Positions 27,255 through 35,209 of a stretch of 64,000 nt of DNA are shown here, piece by piece (position 1 is the first letter of the stretch; each line of letters starts with the position of its first letter). Position numbers and translations under genes: made by a program. Origin of the DNA: Kocuria massiliensis. GTDB taxonomy: Bacteria; Actinomycetota; Actinomycetes; Actinomycetales; Micrococcaceae. The stretch is from positions 434,001 to 498,000 of the forward strand of contig NZ_LT835160.1 of the NCBI RefSeq assembly GCF_900169715.1. Direction: 5' to 3'. The notes beneath the pieces are model-generated. The model searched no databases. It saw nothing but the letters and a program-made list of their open reading frames with translations, and was not told the origin of the DNA.

Positions 27255-27923
27255 TCACTCATCATCTGTCATCTCTTCGAAGGTGTGGATCATGCGGTCC
27301 AGACTGCAATTTGCGTCCAAATCCCGTACCACCAATCCATCCACCACGAATGCAGGGGCTCCTGCGATGTCCAGCGCTTCCGCTTCGTCGCGCTGCGCCT
27401 CCACGGCCTGCTTCACCTCGGGACTGTCCATTTCCTCCAGGAACCGCCCTGGGTCGATACCGAGGGAGGCCGCGAATCTCACGAGGCATTCGAACAACGC
27501 GTACGGGCCGCCCGCCCCTTCCCACTCCGACCGGTGGCGCAGGAGAAGATCCGCCATCTCCGGAAACCGATCCAGCCGCTCTGCAGCCTCCATCGCATAG
27601 GCAACCGGGACGGCAGATCCGTGAAGATTCAGGGGATAGTTCTTGATATCGAGATTCATGCGGCCGCTGAGCCTCCGCCCCGCCTCATAGAAAGTTCGGT
27701 AGGCCTCTTCGGCGTATCGACTCTGATAGTCGATGTACATCACGGCCGTGGGCGCACCGGGCTGATGGTGGTTGATGTGCGTTGCTTCCACGCTCGACCA
27801 AGCCGCCGGCGCTGGGCCGTCCGAGGCCAGGCCCACCCGGGCATCCGTGGACATGTAGGCCGCGCATCCGAGGGTCAGAACACCCACCAGAGCCACGACT
27901 CCCCACTGACCAATCTTCGCCAT
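27255..27923 (-). CDS. DsbA/thioredoxin_4-like secreted protein lacking the CxxC motif
   Basis: Predicted 222 residues with one N-terminal hydrophobic segment (about 7-25, a signal anchor or weak lipobox ending LGC). The exported domain follows the thioredoxin_4/DsbA layout: strand VMYIDYQ where family members have the active site, an alpha-helical insert (about 105-180) and the cis-proline loop GAPAFVVDG (Pro190). The positions of the CxxC pair read Ser68-Arg-Tyr-Ala71, so the protein cannot act as a disulfide oxidoreductase. Remaining cysteines (146 and 206) are elsewhere. It may be a redox-dead chaperone or binding protein. It is monocistronic. Confidence 0.75.
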   Translation of the reverse strand: MAKIGQWGVVALVGVLTLGCAAYMSTDARVGLASDGPAPAAWSSVEATHINHHQPGAPTAVMYIDYQSRYAEEAYRTFYEAGRRLSGRMNLDIKNYPLNLHGSAVPVAYAMEAAERLDRFPEMADLLLRHRSEWEGAGGPYALFECLVRFAASLGIDPGRFLEEMDSPEVKQAVEAQRDEAEALDIAGAPAFVVDGLVVRDLDANCSLDRMIHTFEEMTDDE

Positions 27924-28080
27924 GGCTCCCTCATTCGCCAGTTTCAGCCCTTTAGTCGGAAATCGATAAAGAACAGACTAGTTCAAATTTGGTCTACACC
28001 CAAGTAACTTTCATTGTGGTGCGGATAATTCCGTGATTACATAGGAAAGTCACCAGATTTTCGCCCCTCGAGAGGTAACA

Positions 28081-28662
28081 ATGTCAGAGAACCACCCGAA
28101 CCCCACGGGAAACCAGCCCCCTCAGTTCAACGGCGGTCCCGAGCAGGGAACCCCGCAGTACCAGGGCGGAAATCAGCCCGCCGGCCAGCCGGGTTACGGT
28201 CAGCCGCAGTATCAGGGCAGTGACTTCGGTCAGCGCAACCCGTTGGACCGCCCGAAATCGGTCAAGACGGCGTCCGTGCTGATCTTCATCGTCGGTGGTC
28301 TGACAATTCTCGGCGGTCTCTTCGGGATGCTCGGCGGACTCGCCGCCAGCGCGTCGACCGAAGCAGCCGATGCCCTCCAGGGCATCCCCCCGGGAGCCCT
28401 CATCGGCCTCGGAGTCGTCGACATTATCTTGGGTCTCGTCTTGATCTTCGCCGGTGTGGCCGTTCGCAAGGGCAAGAACTGGGGCAGGGTCGCCACTTTG
28501 GTCATCACGATCCTGCTGATCATCAGCTTCATCGTCTCCCTGATCGGCGGCAACTTTAGCGGCATCGTCGGCGTGGTCCTCCTGATCATCGCCTCCGTGA
28601 ACCTCTGGAAGGGCGAAGGCGCGGCCTGGTTCAAGACCCTCCAGGGTCACCAGGCTCGCTAA
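28081..28662 (+). CDS. Small membrane protein with Pro/Gln/Gly-rich N-terminus
   Basis: Predicted 193 residues. Residues 1-58 are a disordered, Gly/Pro/Gln/Tyr-rich cytoplasmic tail with PQYQG repeats, common in actinobacterial membrane proteins of unknown function. Four hydrophobic segments follow (about 64-90, 105-128, 138-158, 160-175) with small Gly-rich turns. No catalytic motif is visible. It is monocistronic and ends in a perfect palindromic terminator. Confidence 0.75.
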   Translation: MSENHPNPTGNQPPQFNGGPEQGTPQYQGGNQPAGQPGYGQPQYQGSDFGQRNPLDRPKSVKTASVLIFIVGGLTILGGLFGMLGGLAASASTEAADALQGIPPGALIGLGVVDIILGLVLIFAGVAVRKGKNWGRVATLVITILLIISFIVSLIGGNFSGIVGVVLLIIASVNLWKGEGAAWFKTLQGHQAR

Positions 28663-28702
28663 GACGAAAAGCTTTAAGGGGCAACGGCAACGTTGCCTTG
28701 GG

Positions 28703-28734
28703 CAAGGGGACGGACCATATGGTCCGTCCCCTTG
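28703..28734. terminator. Perfect 32-base palindromic terminator
   Basis: Bases 28703-28734 form a perfect inverted repeat (arms start CAAGGGGACGGACC, centre ATAT), followed by TTGCGTG. It ends the membrane protein gene. Confidence 0.8.
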
Positions 28735-28763
28735 TTGCGTGAGCCGGCACCCACTGGTGCTCG

Positions 28764-28793
28764 TTGACAGTCCCCCAAGCCGAGGGCCACACT
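28764..28793 (+). promoter_or_regulatory. Candidate promoter of a small RNA
   Basis: A consensus TTGACA (28764-28769) is followed 18 bases later by CACACT (28788-28793). A transcript would start near 28800, exactly at the left arm of the RNA's closing stem. The -10 is weak. Confidence 0.45.
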
Positions 28794-28799
28794 GGATGT

Positions 28800-28932
28800 A
28801 AGGCACTGGGCCGCAGGTTGCCCCGGGCTCCATCATTTAGCCGCTACGAGCGGCCTTCCGCCGAGAGGCGCACCCGGTCCAGTGCCCCATAAACCTTCGA
28901 GAACGCCTCCGACGCCGTCGGGGGCGTTTTTC
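28800..28932 (+). ncRNA. Candidate structured small RNA with intrinsic terminator
   Basis: About 130 bases. A closing stem pairs GGCACTGGGCCG (28802-28813) with CGGTCCAGTGCC (28875-28886) with a single G-U pair. Inside are two hairpins: GCCGCT-ACG-AGCGGC (28840-28854) and CGCC-GAGA-GGCG (28859-28870). A strong terminator follows (AACGCC-T-CCGAC pairs with GTCGG-G-GGCGTT, then TTTTT to 28931). It does not match SRP RNA, tmRNA or RNase P features known to me, and no open reading frame is supported. A 6S-like or regulatory role is open. Confidence 0.55.
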
Positions 28933-29049
28933 GCGCGCACGCCTGGAGGAACGTAACCTCTCCGCGCGTCATGAAGCCGCCGAGGTCAACTTGTTAACCC
29001 TGGGCGGTTATCTTAAAGACGATGACGACAGAACTTTGGAAGGCTCAGC

Positions 29050-29667
29050 GTGGCAATTCGCCTCTTTCCACAAGAGAATAGGGCTCTTGTGCTCCTAGCC
29101 GAGATGGCTCAGCTCGTCGTGGACGCGACCTCGGCCACCTCCCGCATGATGGGCTCACCGGCCTCTGACCACGAGGACGTGTTCCAACAGGCGCTCGAGA
29201 TCGAAGGAAAGTCGACCGATCACTTTTTCGCCCTGATGACCACGGTCCGTAGCGCCTTCGTACTTCCCCTACCTCGCGCCGACCTCTACCAACTGGCCCA
29301 GCGCCTCAACCAGGCCACGGAATCCTTGACGTCCGCAACCCACATCATTCGCATCCATAACTTGGATCGGTTCTCCTCCCGCGCGTCCGATTTGCTCGAC
29401 CTCCTTCAGCGTCAGGCTTCACTCACGACCGAAGCGATGCGTCATCTCTCCGATCTCGAGGGGCTGGACGAGTACTGGATCGAGGTGCTTCGCATGTCGA
29501 AACAGTCGATCCGCACCACCGACCTCTACCAAGCGGACATGATGGACCGGCTCAAACCGGCGTCGTACATCAAAGAGGCTCAATTCACGGACAAGCTCCA
29601 GACGGCCTCGTTGAGCGTTCGCCAGGTCGCAACCGACGTGGGGCGAATCCTCGTTCAGGAGTCGTAG
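29050..29667 (+). CDS. DUF47 (PhoU-like) phosphate transport regulator
   Basis: Predicted 205-residue all-helical cytosolic protein of the DUF47/PhoU-related family that partners PiT transporters. Charged helices carry an E-x-x-x-D pattern (HEDVFQQALEIEGKSTDHF) and a conserved tail (KQSIRTTDLYQADMMDRL). The GTG at 29050 follows GGAAGG. It is followed 1 base later by the PiT gene, so they are one operon and the product probably gates or stabilises the transporter. Confidence 0.87.
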   Translation: MAIRLFPQENRALVLLAEMAQLVVDATSATSRMMGSPASDHEDVFQQALEIEGKSTDHFFALMTTVRSAFVLPLPRADLYQLAQRLNQATESLTSATHIIRIHNLDRFSSRASDLLDLLQRQASLTTEAMRHLSDLEGLDEYWIEVLRMSKQSIRTTDLYQADMMDRLKPASYIKEAQFTDKLQTASLSVRQVATDVGRILVQES

Positions 29668-29668
29668 G

Positions 29669-30679
29669 GTGGCCTACGTCCTCTTCGCTGTGTGCGGGGT
29701 TTTCCTCCTAGGCTTCACCGCGATCGTATGCTTCCACGACGCCTCGAATTCCATCGCGGTGCCGGTTCGCGCCCGCGCCCTAACGCCCAAGATTGCCCTC
29801 GGTCTCAACGCGTTCTTCAACGTCCTCGGCCTCGCAGTCGGAGCCCTCACCTTCTCATCGAGCACATTTTTGTGGCTCGACATTCCTCACGACTCGATCG
29901 GCCTGGCGGTGCTGACGTCGTCTCTTCTGACGGTTATCCTGTGGGAGTTGATCACCTGGTGGCGTCGGGTTCCTTCGTCGTCGACTAATGCCCTCTTCGG
30001 GGCGCTCGTAGGAGCGCTCTGGGCCACCCAACACGTCGGGCTCGGGGACCATGCCAGTATCACCGCACGTCCGGTGATCGACGTCATTCTGCCGTTGGTC
30101 ATCGCTCCGCTGGCCGCCTTCACCCTTGCCTGGATTCTGGTCATCCCCCTCGTCAACCTCTTCCAGCATGCGGGTCCGGACGGCATCCATCGTCAGTCAC
30201 GGTTCGTTCTCACGCTCAGCGCCTCGGCCATTTCCCTGGGTCACGGCATATATTTCGGTCATCGCGTCATGATCATCGCCGCGATGATGTTTCTCTCGAT
30301 CGGCCAACCCCTCAGCCAGGTCCAGGCCATGTGGTGTTGCCTTCTGTTGGGCGTCATGATGGTGATCGGCTGCTTGCTCGGAAGTTGGCGCATCAGCCAC
30401 ACCATCGCCGACCGTCTCGTGCGGATCGACCCGTTTCGCGGAGCCATTGCCCAAGGGGTCACCGCGGTCCTCATTTTTCTGACCGGTTCCGTCGCCAAAG
30501 ACCCCTTCTCTTCCTCACACTTGGCGGCTTCCGCCGTGCTGGGTGCGGGGTCGAATCAACGATTCCACGCGGTGCGGCCCCACATGGCCGCCCGTTTGGT
30601 CATGATGTGGGCCGTCACCTTGCCCATTTCGGCGGTTGGCTCGGCGATCTTCTTCCTCGCGCTCTCACCATTGTTGTAA
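29669..30679 (+). CDS. pit: PiT-family inorganic phosphate transporter
   Basis: Predicted 336-residue membrane protein with about 10 hydrophobic segments. The PiT signature near the N-terminus reads FHDASNSIAVPVRARAL and the internal repeat has RRVPSSSTNALFGALVGAL, matching the duplicated GxND/ST-H-x-x-G motifs of low-affinity metal-phosphate symporters. A second PiT-like repeat (FLTGSVAKDPF, HAVRPHMAARLVMMW) lies near the C-terminus. It is coupled to the DUF47 gene and faces the pst operon across a terminator, giving low- and high-affinity phosphate uptake side by side. Confidence 0.9.
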   Translation: MAYVLFAVCGVFLLGFTAIVCFHDASNSIAVPVRARALTPKIALGLNAFFNVLGLAVGALTFSSSTFLWLDIPHDSIGLAVLTSSLLTVILWELITWWRRVPSSSTNALFGALVGALWATQHVGLGDHASITARPVIDVILPLVIAPLAAFTLAWILVIPLVNLFQHAGPDGIHRQSRFVLTLSASAISLGHGIYFGHRVMIIAAMMFLSIGQPLSQVQAMWCCLLLGVMMVIGCLLGSWRISHTIADRLVRIDPFRGAIAQGVTAVLIFLTGSVAKDPFSSSHLAASAVLGAGSNQRFHAVRPHMAARLVMMWAVTLPISAVGSAIFFLALSPLL

Positions 30680-30752
30680 TTCCAAGGCCCCGCCGGCTCC
30701 TCACAACGACGCCTGAGCGGGACAGCACCAGATCCGCGGGAGTTTACGCGAA

Positions 30753-30795
30753 ACGCCCGCGACATCGTCCCGTTTCCGAGCGACGTCGCGGGCGT
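30753..30795. terminator. Hairpin terminator between pit and pstB
   Basis: ACGCCCGCGAC (30753-30763) pairs perfectly with GTCGCGGGCGT (30785-30795) between the convergent genes. Confidence 0.7.
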
Positions 30796-30811
30796 GCACG
30801 CCTCATGCGGC

Positions 30812-31591
30812 CTAGCCGAAGCGTCCGGAGACGTAGTCTTCCGTGGCCTTTTCCTTCGGATTGTTGAAGATCTCCTGCGTGGGAGCGTATTCGATGAGTT
30901 TGCCGGGTTTACCGGTTCCGGCGATGTTGAAGAACGCGGTTTTGTCGGACACACGAGCAGCCTGCTGCATGTTGTGCGTGACGATGACGACCGTGTACTC
31001 CTCTTTGAGCTCGTTGATGAGGTCCTCCACAGCGAGCGTGGAGATCGGGTCGAGCGCGGAGCACGGCTCATCCATCAGAATCACGTCGGGACGCACCGCG
31101 ATGCTTCGCGCGATGCACAGGCGCTGTTGCTGACCGCCGGAGAGGCCAGATCCGGGCTTCTCCAGGCGGTCCTTGACCTCTTCCCAGAGGTTGGCGCCCC
31201 GAAGGGAAGATTCCACGAGTTCATCGGCATCGCTCTTGGAGATGCGACGGGAGTTCAGCTTGACGCCGGCCAGCACGTTATCGCGAATGGACATTGTCGG
31301 GAACGGGTTCGGGCGCTGGAAGACCATGCCGATCTGCGACCGAACACGAACCGGGTCGACGTTCTTGCCGTAGAGGTTTTCACCATCCAGATTCACCTTG
31401 CCCTCCACGTAGGCACCGGGAATGACCTCGTGCATGCGGTTCAGGGTGCGGAGGAACGTCGACTTGCCACAACCCGAGGGGCCGATGAACGCCGTGACGG
31501 ATCGCGGTTCGATCGCGATAGAAATGTCATCCACCGCGAGGAAGTCGCCGTAGTAGACGTTGAGGTGCTCGACGTCGATGCGCTTGGACAT
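30812..31591 (-). CDS. pstB: Phosphate ABC transporter ATP-binding protein PstB
   Basis: Predicted 259-residue ATPase. Walker A is GPSGCGKST (about 37-45), the Q-loop [10 protein letters not shown] is the PstB-specific form, signature LSGGQQQR, Walker [14 protein letters not shown] and switch HNMQQA. The ATG at 31591 follows AAAGGAAA. It is the last gene of pstS-pstC-pstA-pstB, 28 bases after pstA. Confidence 0.96.
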   Translation of the reverse strand: MSKRIDVEHLNVYYGDFLAVDDISIAIEPRSVTAFIGPSGCGKSTFLRTLNRMHEVIPGAYVEGKVNLDGENLYGKNVDPVRVRSQIGMVFQRPNPFPTMSIRDNVLAGVKLNSRRISKSDADELVESSLRGANLWEEVKDRLEKPGSGLSGGQQQRLCIARSIAVRPDVILMDEPCSALDPISTLAVEDLINELKEEYTVVIVTHNMQQAARVSDKTAFFNIAGTGKPGKLIEYAPTQEIFNNPKEKATEDYVSGRFG

Positions 31592-31619
31592 GTGTTTCCT
31601 TTACTTCGGTTCGACGGGC

Positions 31620-32732
31620 TCAGCGGCCGGTCTTGGGGGCAAAGACTTTGGAGATCAGGCGTGCGATCAGGTTCAACACCATCACGATCACGATCAGGAT
31701 CAAGGCTGCAGCCCAGGCGCGGTCCGCGGAGACCTCGGGGGCCGTCGGCGATGTCGGGTTCATGATCTGGTAGTAAATGAACGTCGGCAGCGTCGTCATC
31801 CATCCGCTAAACGCGTTGTAGTTGATGCTGGCGACGAATCCGGCGGTGACGAGGATCGGTGCCGTCTCGCCAATCACGCGAGCGATGGCCAGGGTCACGC
31901 CGGAGGAAATGCCGGAGATCGCCGTCGGGATCACGACTTTGGTGATGGTGCGCCATTTCCGGACGCCCAAGGCGTAGGACGCCTCGCGCAATTCGTTGGG
32001 AACGATCTTGAGCATCTCTTCCGTGTTTCGCACGACCGTCGGGATCATGAGCACGGACAGCGCCACGGAGGCGATGAATCCAAATCGGGCCGACGGGTCG
32101 CCGAGCACCTGGACAAACAGGGCGACGGCGAACAAACCGGCGACGATCGAGGGGATGCCTGTCATGACGTCCACCAGGAACGTGATGATTCGTCCGATCC
32201 ACCGGAAGGCCCTGTTGGCGCTGCTGTATTCGGTCAAGAACACCGCGGTCAGAAGGCCAATCGGAACCGACATCACGGCAGCCCACAACGTGATCATCAG
32301 AGTGCCGATAATCGCGTGATATGCGCCGCCGTAGGCCGGGCCGCCGCTCTTGGTCTGGTTATCCGTGACGCCGCTGACGCCGTTCATCGACGTGCTGAGG
32401 ACGTTGCCGGACAGCCCGGGGATTCCGCGGCTCAGCACGACCCAGATCACCGAGATCAAGGGGATCAGTGCGAGGATGAAGGCCCCGTACACGAGGTAGC
32501 GGGCGAAAGCGTCTTTTCCTTTGCGACCACCTTCGATGGAACCGACCACGATCGGGCCGACGACCACGAAGATGATGGCCGCGAAAACGGCCCAGAGTCC
32601 GATGCTGAATCCCACGAGGGCCGAAAGAGCGGCACCGAGGATGATGGCACCGGCGCCGATGGCGTACGGCAACCAGCCCGGAGCTTGGCCGCCCGTCAAT
32701 TTCGAGGGGGTGTGCGTACTCGTGCTCGTCAT
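31620..32732 (-). CDS. pstA: Phosphate ABC transporter permease PstA
   Basis: Predicted 370-residue inner-membrane permease. A Thr/Ser-rich N-terminus and two or three extra membrane segments (about 20-105) precede the six-helix permease core with the EAA loop ELREASYALGVRKWRTITKVVIP. The conserved GETAPIL segment marks PstA. Its ATG overlaps the pstC stop (ATGA). The extra N-terminal helices make it longer than the roughly 300-residue E. coli protein, as is usual in Actinobacteria. Confidence 0.94.
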   Translation of the reverse strand: MTSTSTHTPSKLTGGQAPGWLPYAIGAGAIILGAALSALVGFSIGLWAVFAAIIFVVVGPIVVGSIEGGRKGKDAFARYLVYGAFILALIPLISVIWVVLSRGIPGLSGNVLSTSMNGVSGVTDNQTKSGGPAYGGAYHAIIGTLMITLWAAVMSVPIGLLTAVFLTEYSSANRAFRWIGRIITFLVDVMTGIPSIVAGLFAVALFVQVLGDPSARFGFIASVALSVLMIPTVVRNTEEMLKIVPNELREASYALGVRKWRTITKVVIPTAISGISSGVTLAIARVIGETAPILVTAGFVASINYNAFSGWMTTLPTFIYYQIMNPTSPTAPEVSADRAWAAALILIVIVMVLNLIARLISKVFAPKTGR

Positions 32733-33751
32733 GAGTTAGCTCCAGAGAAATTCTTGTAGCGGCTGACCACCAGGCGGGCGAGCAGGTTGACCACGAGGGT
32801 AATGGCGAACAAAACCAGGCCCGCGGCAATGAGTTCGTTCAGGCGCAGGCCGTATGCCTCCGGGAAGTTCAATGCAATTTCCGAAGCGACCGTCTGGTTA
32901 CCGGATTGAATGAGCGACGGGTTGAACGGGCCGCCGGAGAGAACCAGCGTGACGGCCATGGTCTCGCCCATTGCGCGACCCAGAGCCAGCATGATCGACG
33001 AGATGATGCCTGCACGGGCGAACGGGAAGACGGTCATGCGGACCATTTCCCATTTCGTCGCGCCGAGGCCGAGGGCCGCTTCTTGCTGCAGGACCGGAGT
33101 TTGAGCGAAGATCTCGCGACACATTGCCGTGATGATCGGCAAGATCATGATGGCCAGCACGATGCCGGCGGTCAGGATGGTCTTGCCCGTCGCCGTCGCC
33201 GGTCCCTCAAAGATGGGGAGGAAGCCGAAGACCTCGGACAACCAGTCGTAGAACGGCACAATCTTCGGGGCTAGCACGGATGCGCCCCACGCGCCGAAGA
33301 TCACCGAAGGGATCGCGGCGAGGAGGTCAATCACGTATCCCACGGCTTTCGCGAGTCGCGGCGGAGCGTAGTGGGAAATGTACAGAGCAACGCCAATTCC
33401 CACGGGCGTCGCGAGCAGAAGGGCAATGGCGGATGCGATCAGAGTGCCGACCACCAGCGGCCAGATGTACGCACCGAAGCCCTTGCCACCGGTGATCTGA
33501 GAGGCGCTGGCCCCGAAAACCGGAGAGGCCTGCCACGTCAGGAAGAAGGCGACCGCCGCCAGGACAACGAGGATGATGGCACCGGCGATCACGGTGACGC
33601 TCGCGAAGGCCTTGTCCTGAGCCGGCCCGCCCTTGACGTTGGAGCCCGACTTCTTGGTATCGCGGCGGGATCCTTGGGGCTCGTTGTCGTGGTCGTCCCC
33701 GGGCGTGGACTGCACGCCGTGCTCGGGAACCGTCGACGAAGAATGAGACAT
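32729..33751 (-). CDS. pstC: Phosphate ABC transporter permease PstC
   Basis: Predicted 340-residue permease partner of PstA. A 50-residue polar N-terminal tail precedes six to seven membrane segments; the EAA loop reads QQEAALGLGATKWEMVRMTVFP, followed by GRAMGETMAV, typical of PstC. The ATG at 33751 has GAGGA upstream; a 30-codon longer frame enters the attenuator hairpin and is rejected. Confidence 0.94.
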   Translation of the reverse strand: MSHSSSTVPEHGVQSTPGDDHDNEPQGSRRDTKKSGSNVKGGPAQDKAFASVTVIAGAIILVVLAAVAFFLTWQASPVFGASASQITGGKGFGAYIWPLVVGTLIASAIALLLATPVGIGVALYISHYAPPRLAKAVGYVIDLLAAIPSVIFGAWGASVLAPKIVPFYDWLSEVFGFLPIFEGPATATGKTILTAGIVLAIMILPIITAMCREIFAQTPVLQQEAALGLGATKWEMVRMTVFPFARAGIISSIMLALGRAMGETMAVTLVLSGGPFNPSLIQSGNQTVASEIALNFPEAYGLRLNELIAAGLVLFAITLVVNLLARLVVSRYKNFSGANS

Positions 33752-33795
33752 GAATCCTCGAGACTCTCTACTGATCGGTGGTGAAAGTTTTGCAA

Positions 33796-33835
33796 GAGAT
33801 TCCCGCCAGGGCCGGTGGGCTCTGACGGGAATCTC
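33796..33835 (-). terminator. Attenuator hairpin between pstS and pstC
   Basis: GAGATTCCCGCCAG (33796-33809) pairs with CTGACGGGAATCTC (33822-33835) with one G-U pair. The hairpin lies 28 bases after the pstS stop, followed on the minus strand by TTGCAAAACTTTC. It probably gives partial termination or mRNA protection so that PstS is made in excess. Confidence 0.65.
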
Positions 33836-33863
33836 GATCAACCGTCATGGTGACGGCTGGGTG

Positions 33864-34967
33864 TTACTTGGTCTTGATCGAGTCGATCGCCTTCTTGGCG
33901 TCTTCCTGCATGCTCTTCGGCAGCTCGGCCGACTTGGCAGCGGAAGCAGCCGACTTCTGGCCGTCCTCGCTCACGACGTAGTTCTCGAAGCCCTTGACCA
34001 GGTCGACGGTCTTCTGATCCTTGTAGGTGGAGCAGACGATGTGGTACGAAACCAGGACGATCGGGTAGGAACCGTCGTTCGGGGTACGGTTCAGCTCGAG
34101 CGACATGTCGTGCTCGCCGCGGCCTTCAACCTTCTTGGAGCTCTCGACGGCCTTCGAGGCGGAATCGGCGGAAACCTTGACGAAGTCCTGGCCGTCCTTG
34201 ACCTTGGCGGTCTTCAGATCGCCCACGGCCGACTCATCGGCGTAAGTGATCGCACCATCGGTGCTCTGGGTGGTGGAGACGACGCCGGAGGTGCCCTTGT
34301 TGGCTTCACCAGCGAAATCCTTCGGCCAGTCGCCGGAGGCCTTCTGGCCCCAAGCGCCGTCGGAGGCCTTCTCGAGGTAATCGGTGAAGTTCTCGGTGGT
34401 GCCCGAGTTATCCGAACGGTGAACCACGGTGACCGGGGTGCTCGGGAGCTTGGCATCCGGGTTGAGCTTCTTGATGGCCTCGTCGTCCCAGGTCTTGATC
34501 TCGCCCTTGAAGATCTTGGCGATGGTCGGGGCGTCGAGGTTCAGCTCGTCAACACCCTTGACGTTGAAGGCAACGGCGATCGGGGAAACGTAGACGGGAA
34601 TGTCCATCGCTCCGTCGGGACCGCACTGCTCCTTGGCCTGGTTGTACTCCTCGTCCTTGAGGTGAGCATCGGAGCCGGCGAAGTTTGCGCCGCCCGACAG
34701 GAATGCCTTGCGGCCCGCGCCGGAGCCATCCGGCGAGTACTGGACCTCGGCGCCGGAGTTGGCGTTCTGGAAGTCGGTCTGCCACTGGGTCATGGCTGCC
34801 TGCTGGGCGGAGGAACCGACGCCGGAGAGCTTGCCGGAGACGTTGGCCGAAGCGGCGCTGTTGTCCGACTCGGACTTGCCAGTGGCGTTATCCGAACCGC
34901 AAGCGGTCAGTGCGATGGTGCCGACGGCCGCGATGGCGGCGAAGCGTCCGATGCGAGAGATCTTCAC
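33864..34967 (-). CDS. pstS: Phosphate-binding lipoprotein PstS
   Basis: Predicted 367-residue periplasmic-type binding protein anchored by a lipid. The signal peptide ends in lipobox LTAC (Cys22). The mature protein has the PstS phosphate-binding segments GVGSSAQQAA, SDAHLKDEEY and VHRSDNSGTTENFTDYL, then an SIDSIKTK tail. The GTG at 34967 follows AAGGGGTACC; a longer frame extends into the promoter. A PHO-box-like repeat lies 184 bases upstream. Confidence 0.95.
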   Translation of the reverse strand: MKISRIGRFAAIAAVGTIALTACGSDNATGKSESDNSAASANVSGKLSGVGSSAQQAAMTQWQTDFQNANSGAEVQYSPDGSGAGRKAFLSGGANFAGSDAHLKDEEYNQAKEQCGPDGAMDIPVYVSPIAVAFNVKGVDELNLDAPTIAKIFKGEIKTWDDEAIKKLNPDAKLPSTPVTVVHRSDNSGTTENFTDYLEKASDGAWGQKASGDWPKDFAGEANKGTSGVVSTTQSTDGAITYADESAVGDLKTAKVKDGQDFVKVSADSASKAVESSKKVEGRGEHDMSLELNRTPNDGSYPIVLVSYHIVCSTYKDQKTVDLVKGFENYVVSEDGQKSAASAAKSAELPKSMQEDAKKAIDSIKTK

Positions 34968-35091
34968 GAAAGGTACCCCTTCAAGAGTGCTATGTGTTTC
35001 GGCGTCCAAGGCCGCCAATTCAGGCCGCGGATCATCCGGGATGTGTAGTGGACCGGTAGAAACCGTTAATGTCCGTTGGAGGAACTCGCGA

Positions 35092-35097
35092 GTACTA
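35092..35097 (-). promoter_or_regulatory. Probable pstS -10 box
   Basis: TAGTAC on the minus strand, with TTAGCG 16 bases upstream as a weak -35. The PHO-box-like repeat is about 54 bases upstream, the usual position for PhoP activation. Confidence 0.4.
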
Positions 35098-35150
35098 CCC
35101 CAACACCACTCAACGCTAAGGAGACCAGGTATCCGCGGGGGCAGTTCTCG

Positions 35151-35172
35151 GTGAACGGGACGTGAACTTTTC
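35151..35172. promoter_or_regulatory. PHO-box-like direct repeat (PhoP site)
   Basis: GTGAAC occurs at 35151-35156 and 35162-35167, an exact 11-base spacing; on the minus strand it reads GTTCACGTCCCGTTCACC, like actinobacterial PhoP boxes (GTTCACC repeats every 11 bases). It lies between pstS and the FUSC gene. Confidence 0.65.
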
Positions 35173-35197
35173 TCCTCTCGGGAATTGGGCCGCCGAC

Positions 35198-35203
35198 TAT
35201 GAT
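35198..35203 (+). promoter_or_regulatory. Leaderless -10 box of the FUSC/ArAE gene
   Basis: TATGAT is 6 bases before the ATG at 35210. No ribosome binding site precedes that ATG. Confidence 0.55.
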
Positions 35204-35209
35204 GACCCC

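Larger units (their letters stand above)
28663..29049. other. 387-base intergenic region with terminator and candidate sRNA
   Basis: The gap holds the terminator at 28703-28734 and a candidate small RNA (28764-28932). The last 117 bases lead to the DUF47 gene; TATCTT at about 29009 could be its -10 but the assignment is weak. Confidence 0.5.

Noticed and set aside
28800-28932. SRP RNA, tmRNA or RNase P identity for the structured RNA
   Set aside because: The diagnostic loops of these RNAs are absent and its length does not suit tmRNA or RNase P.
33750-35048. A 432-codon plus-strand frame opposite pstS
   Set aside because: Gly/Leu/Val-rich shadow; the minus-strand pstS is unambiguous.
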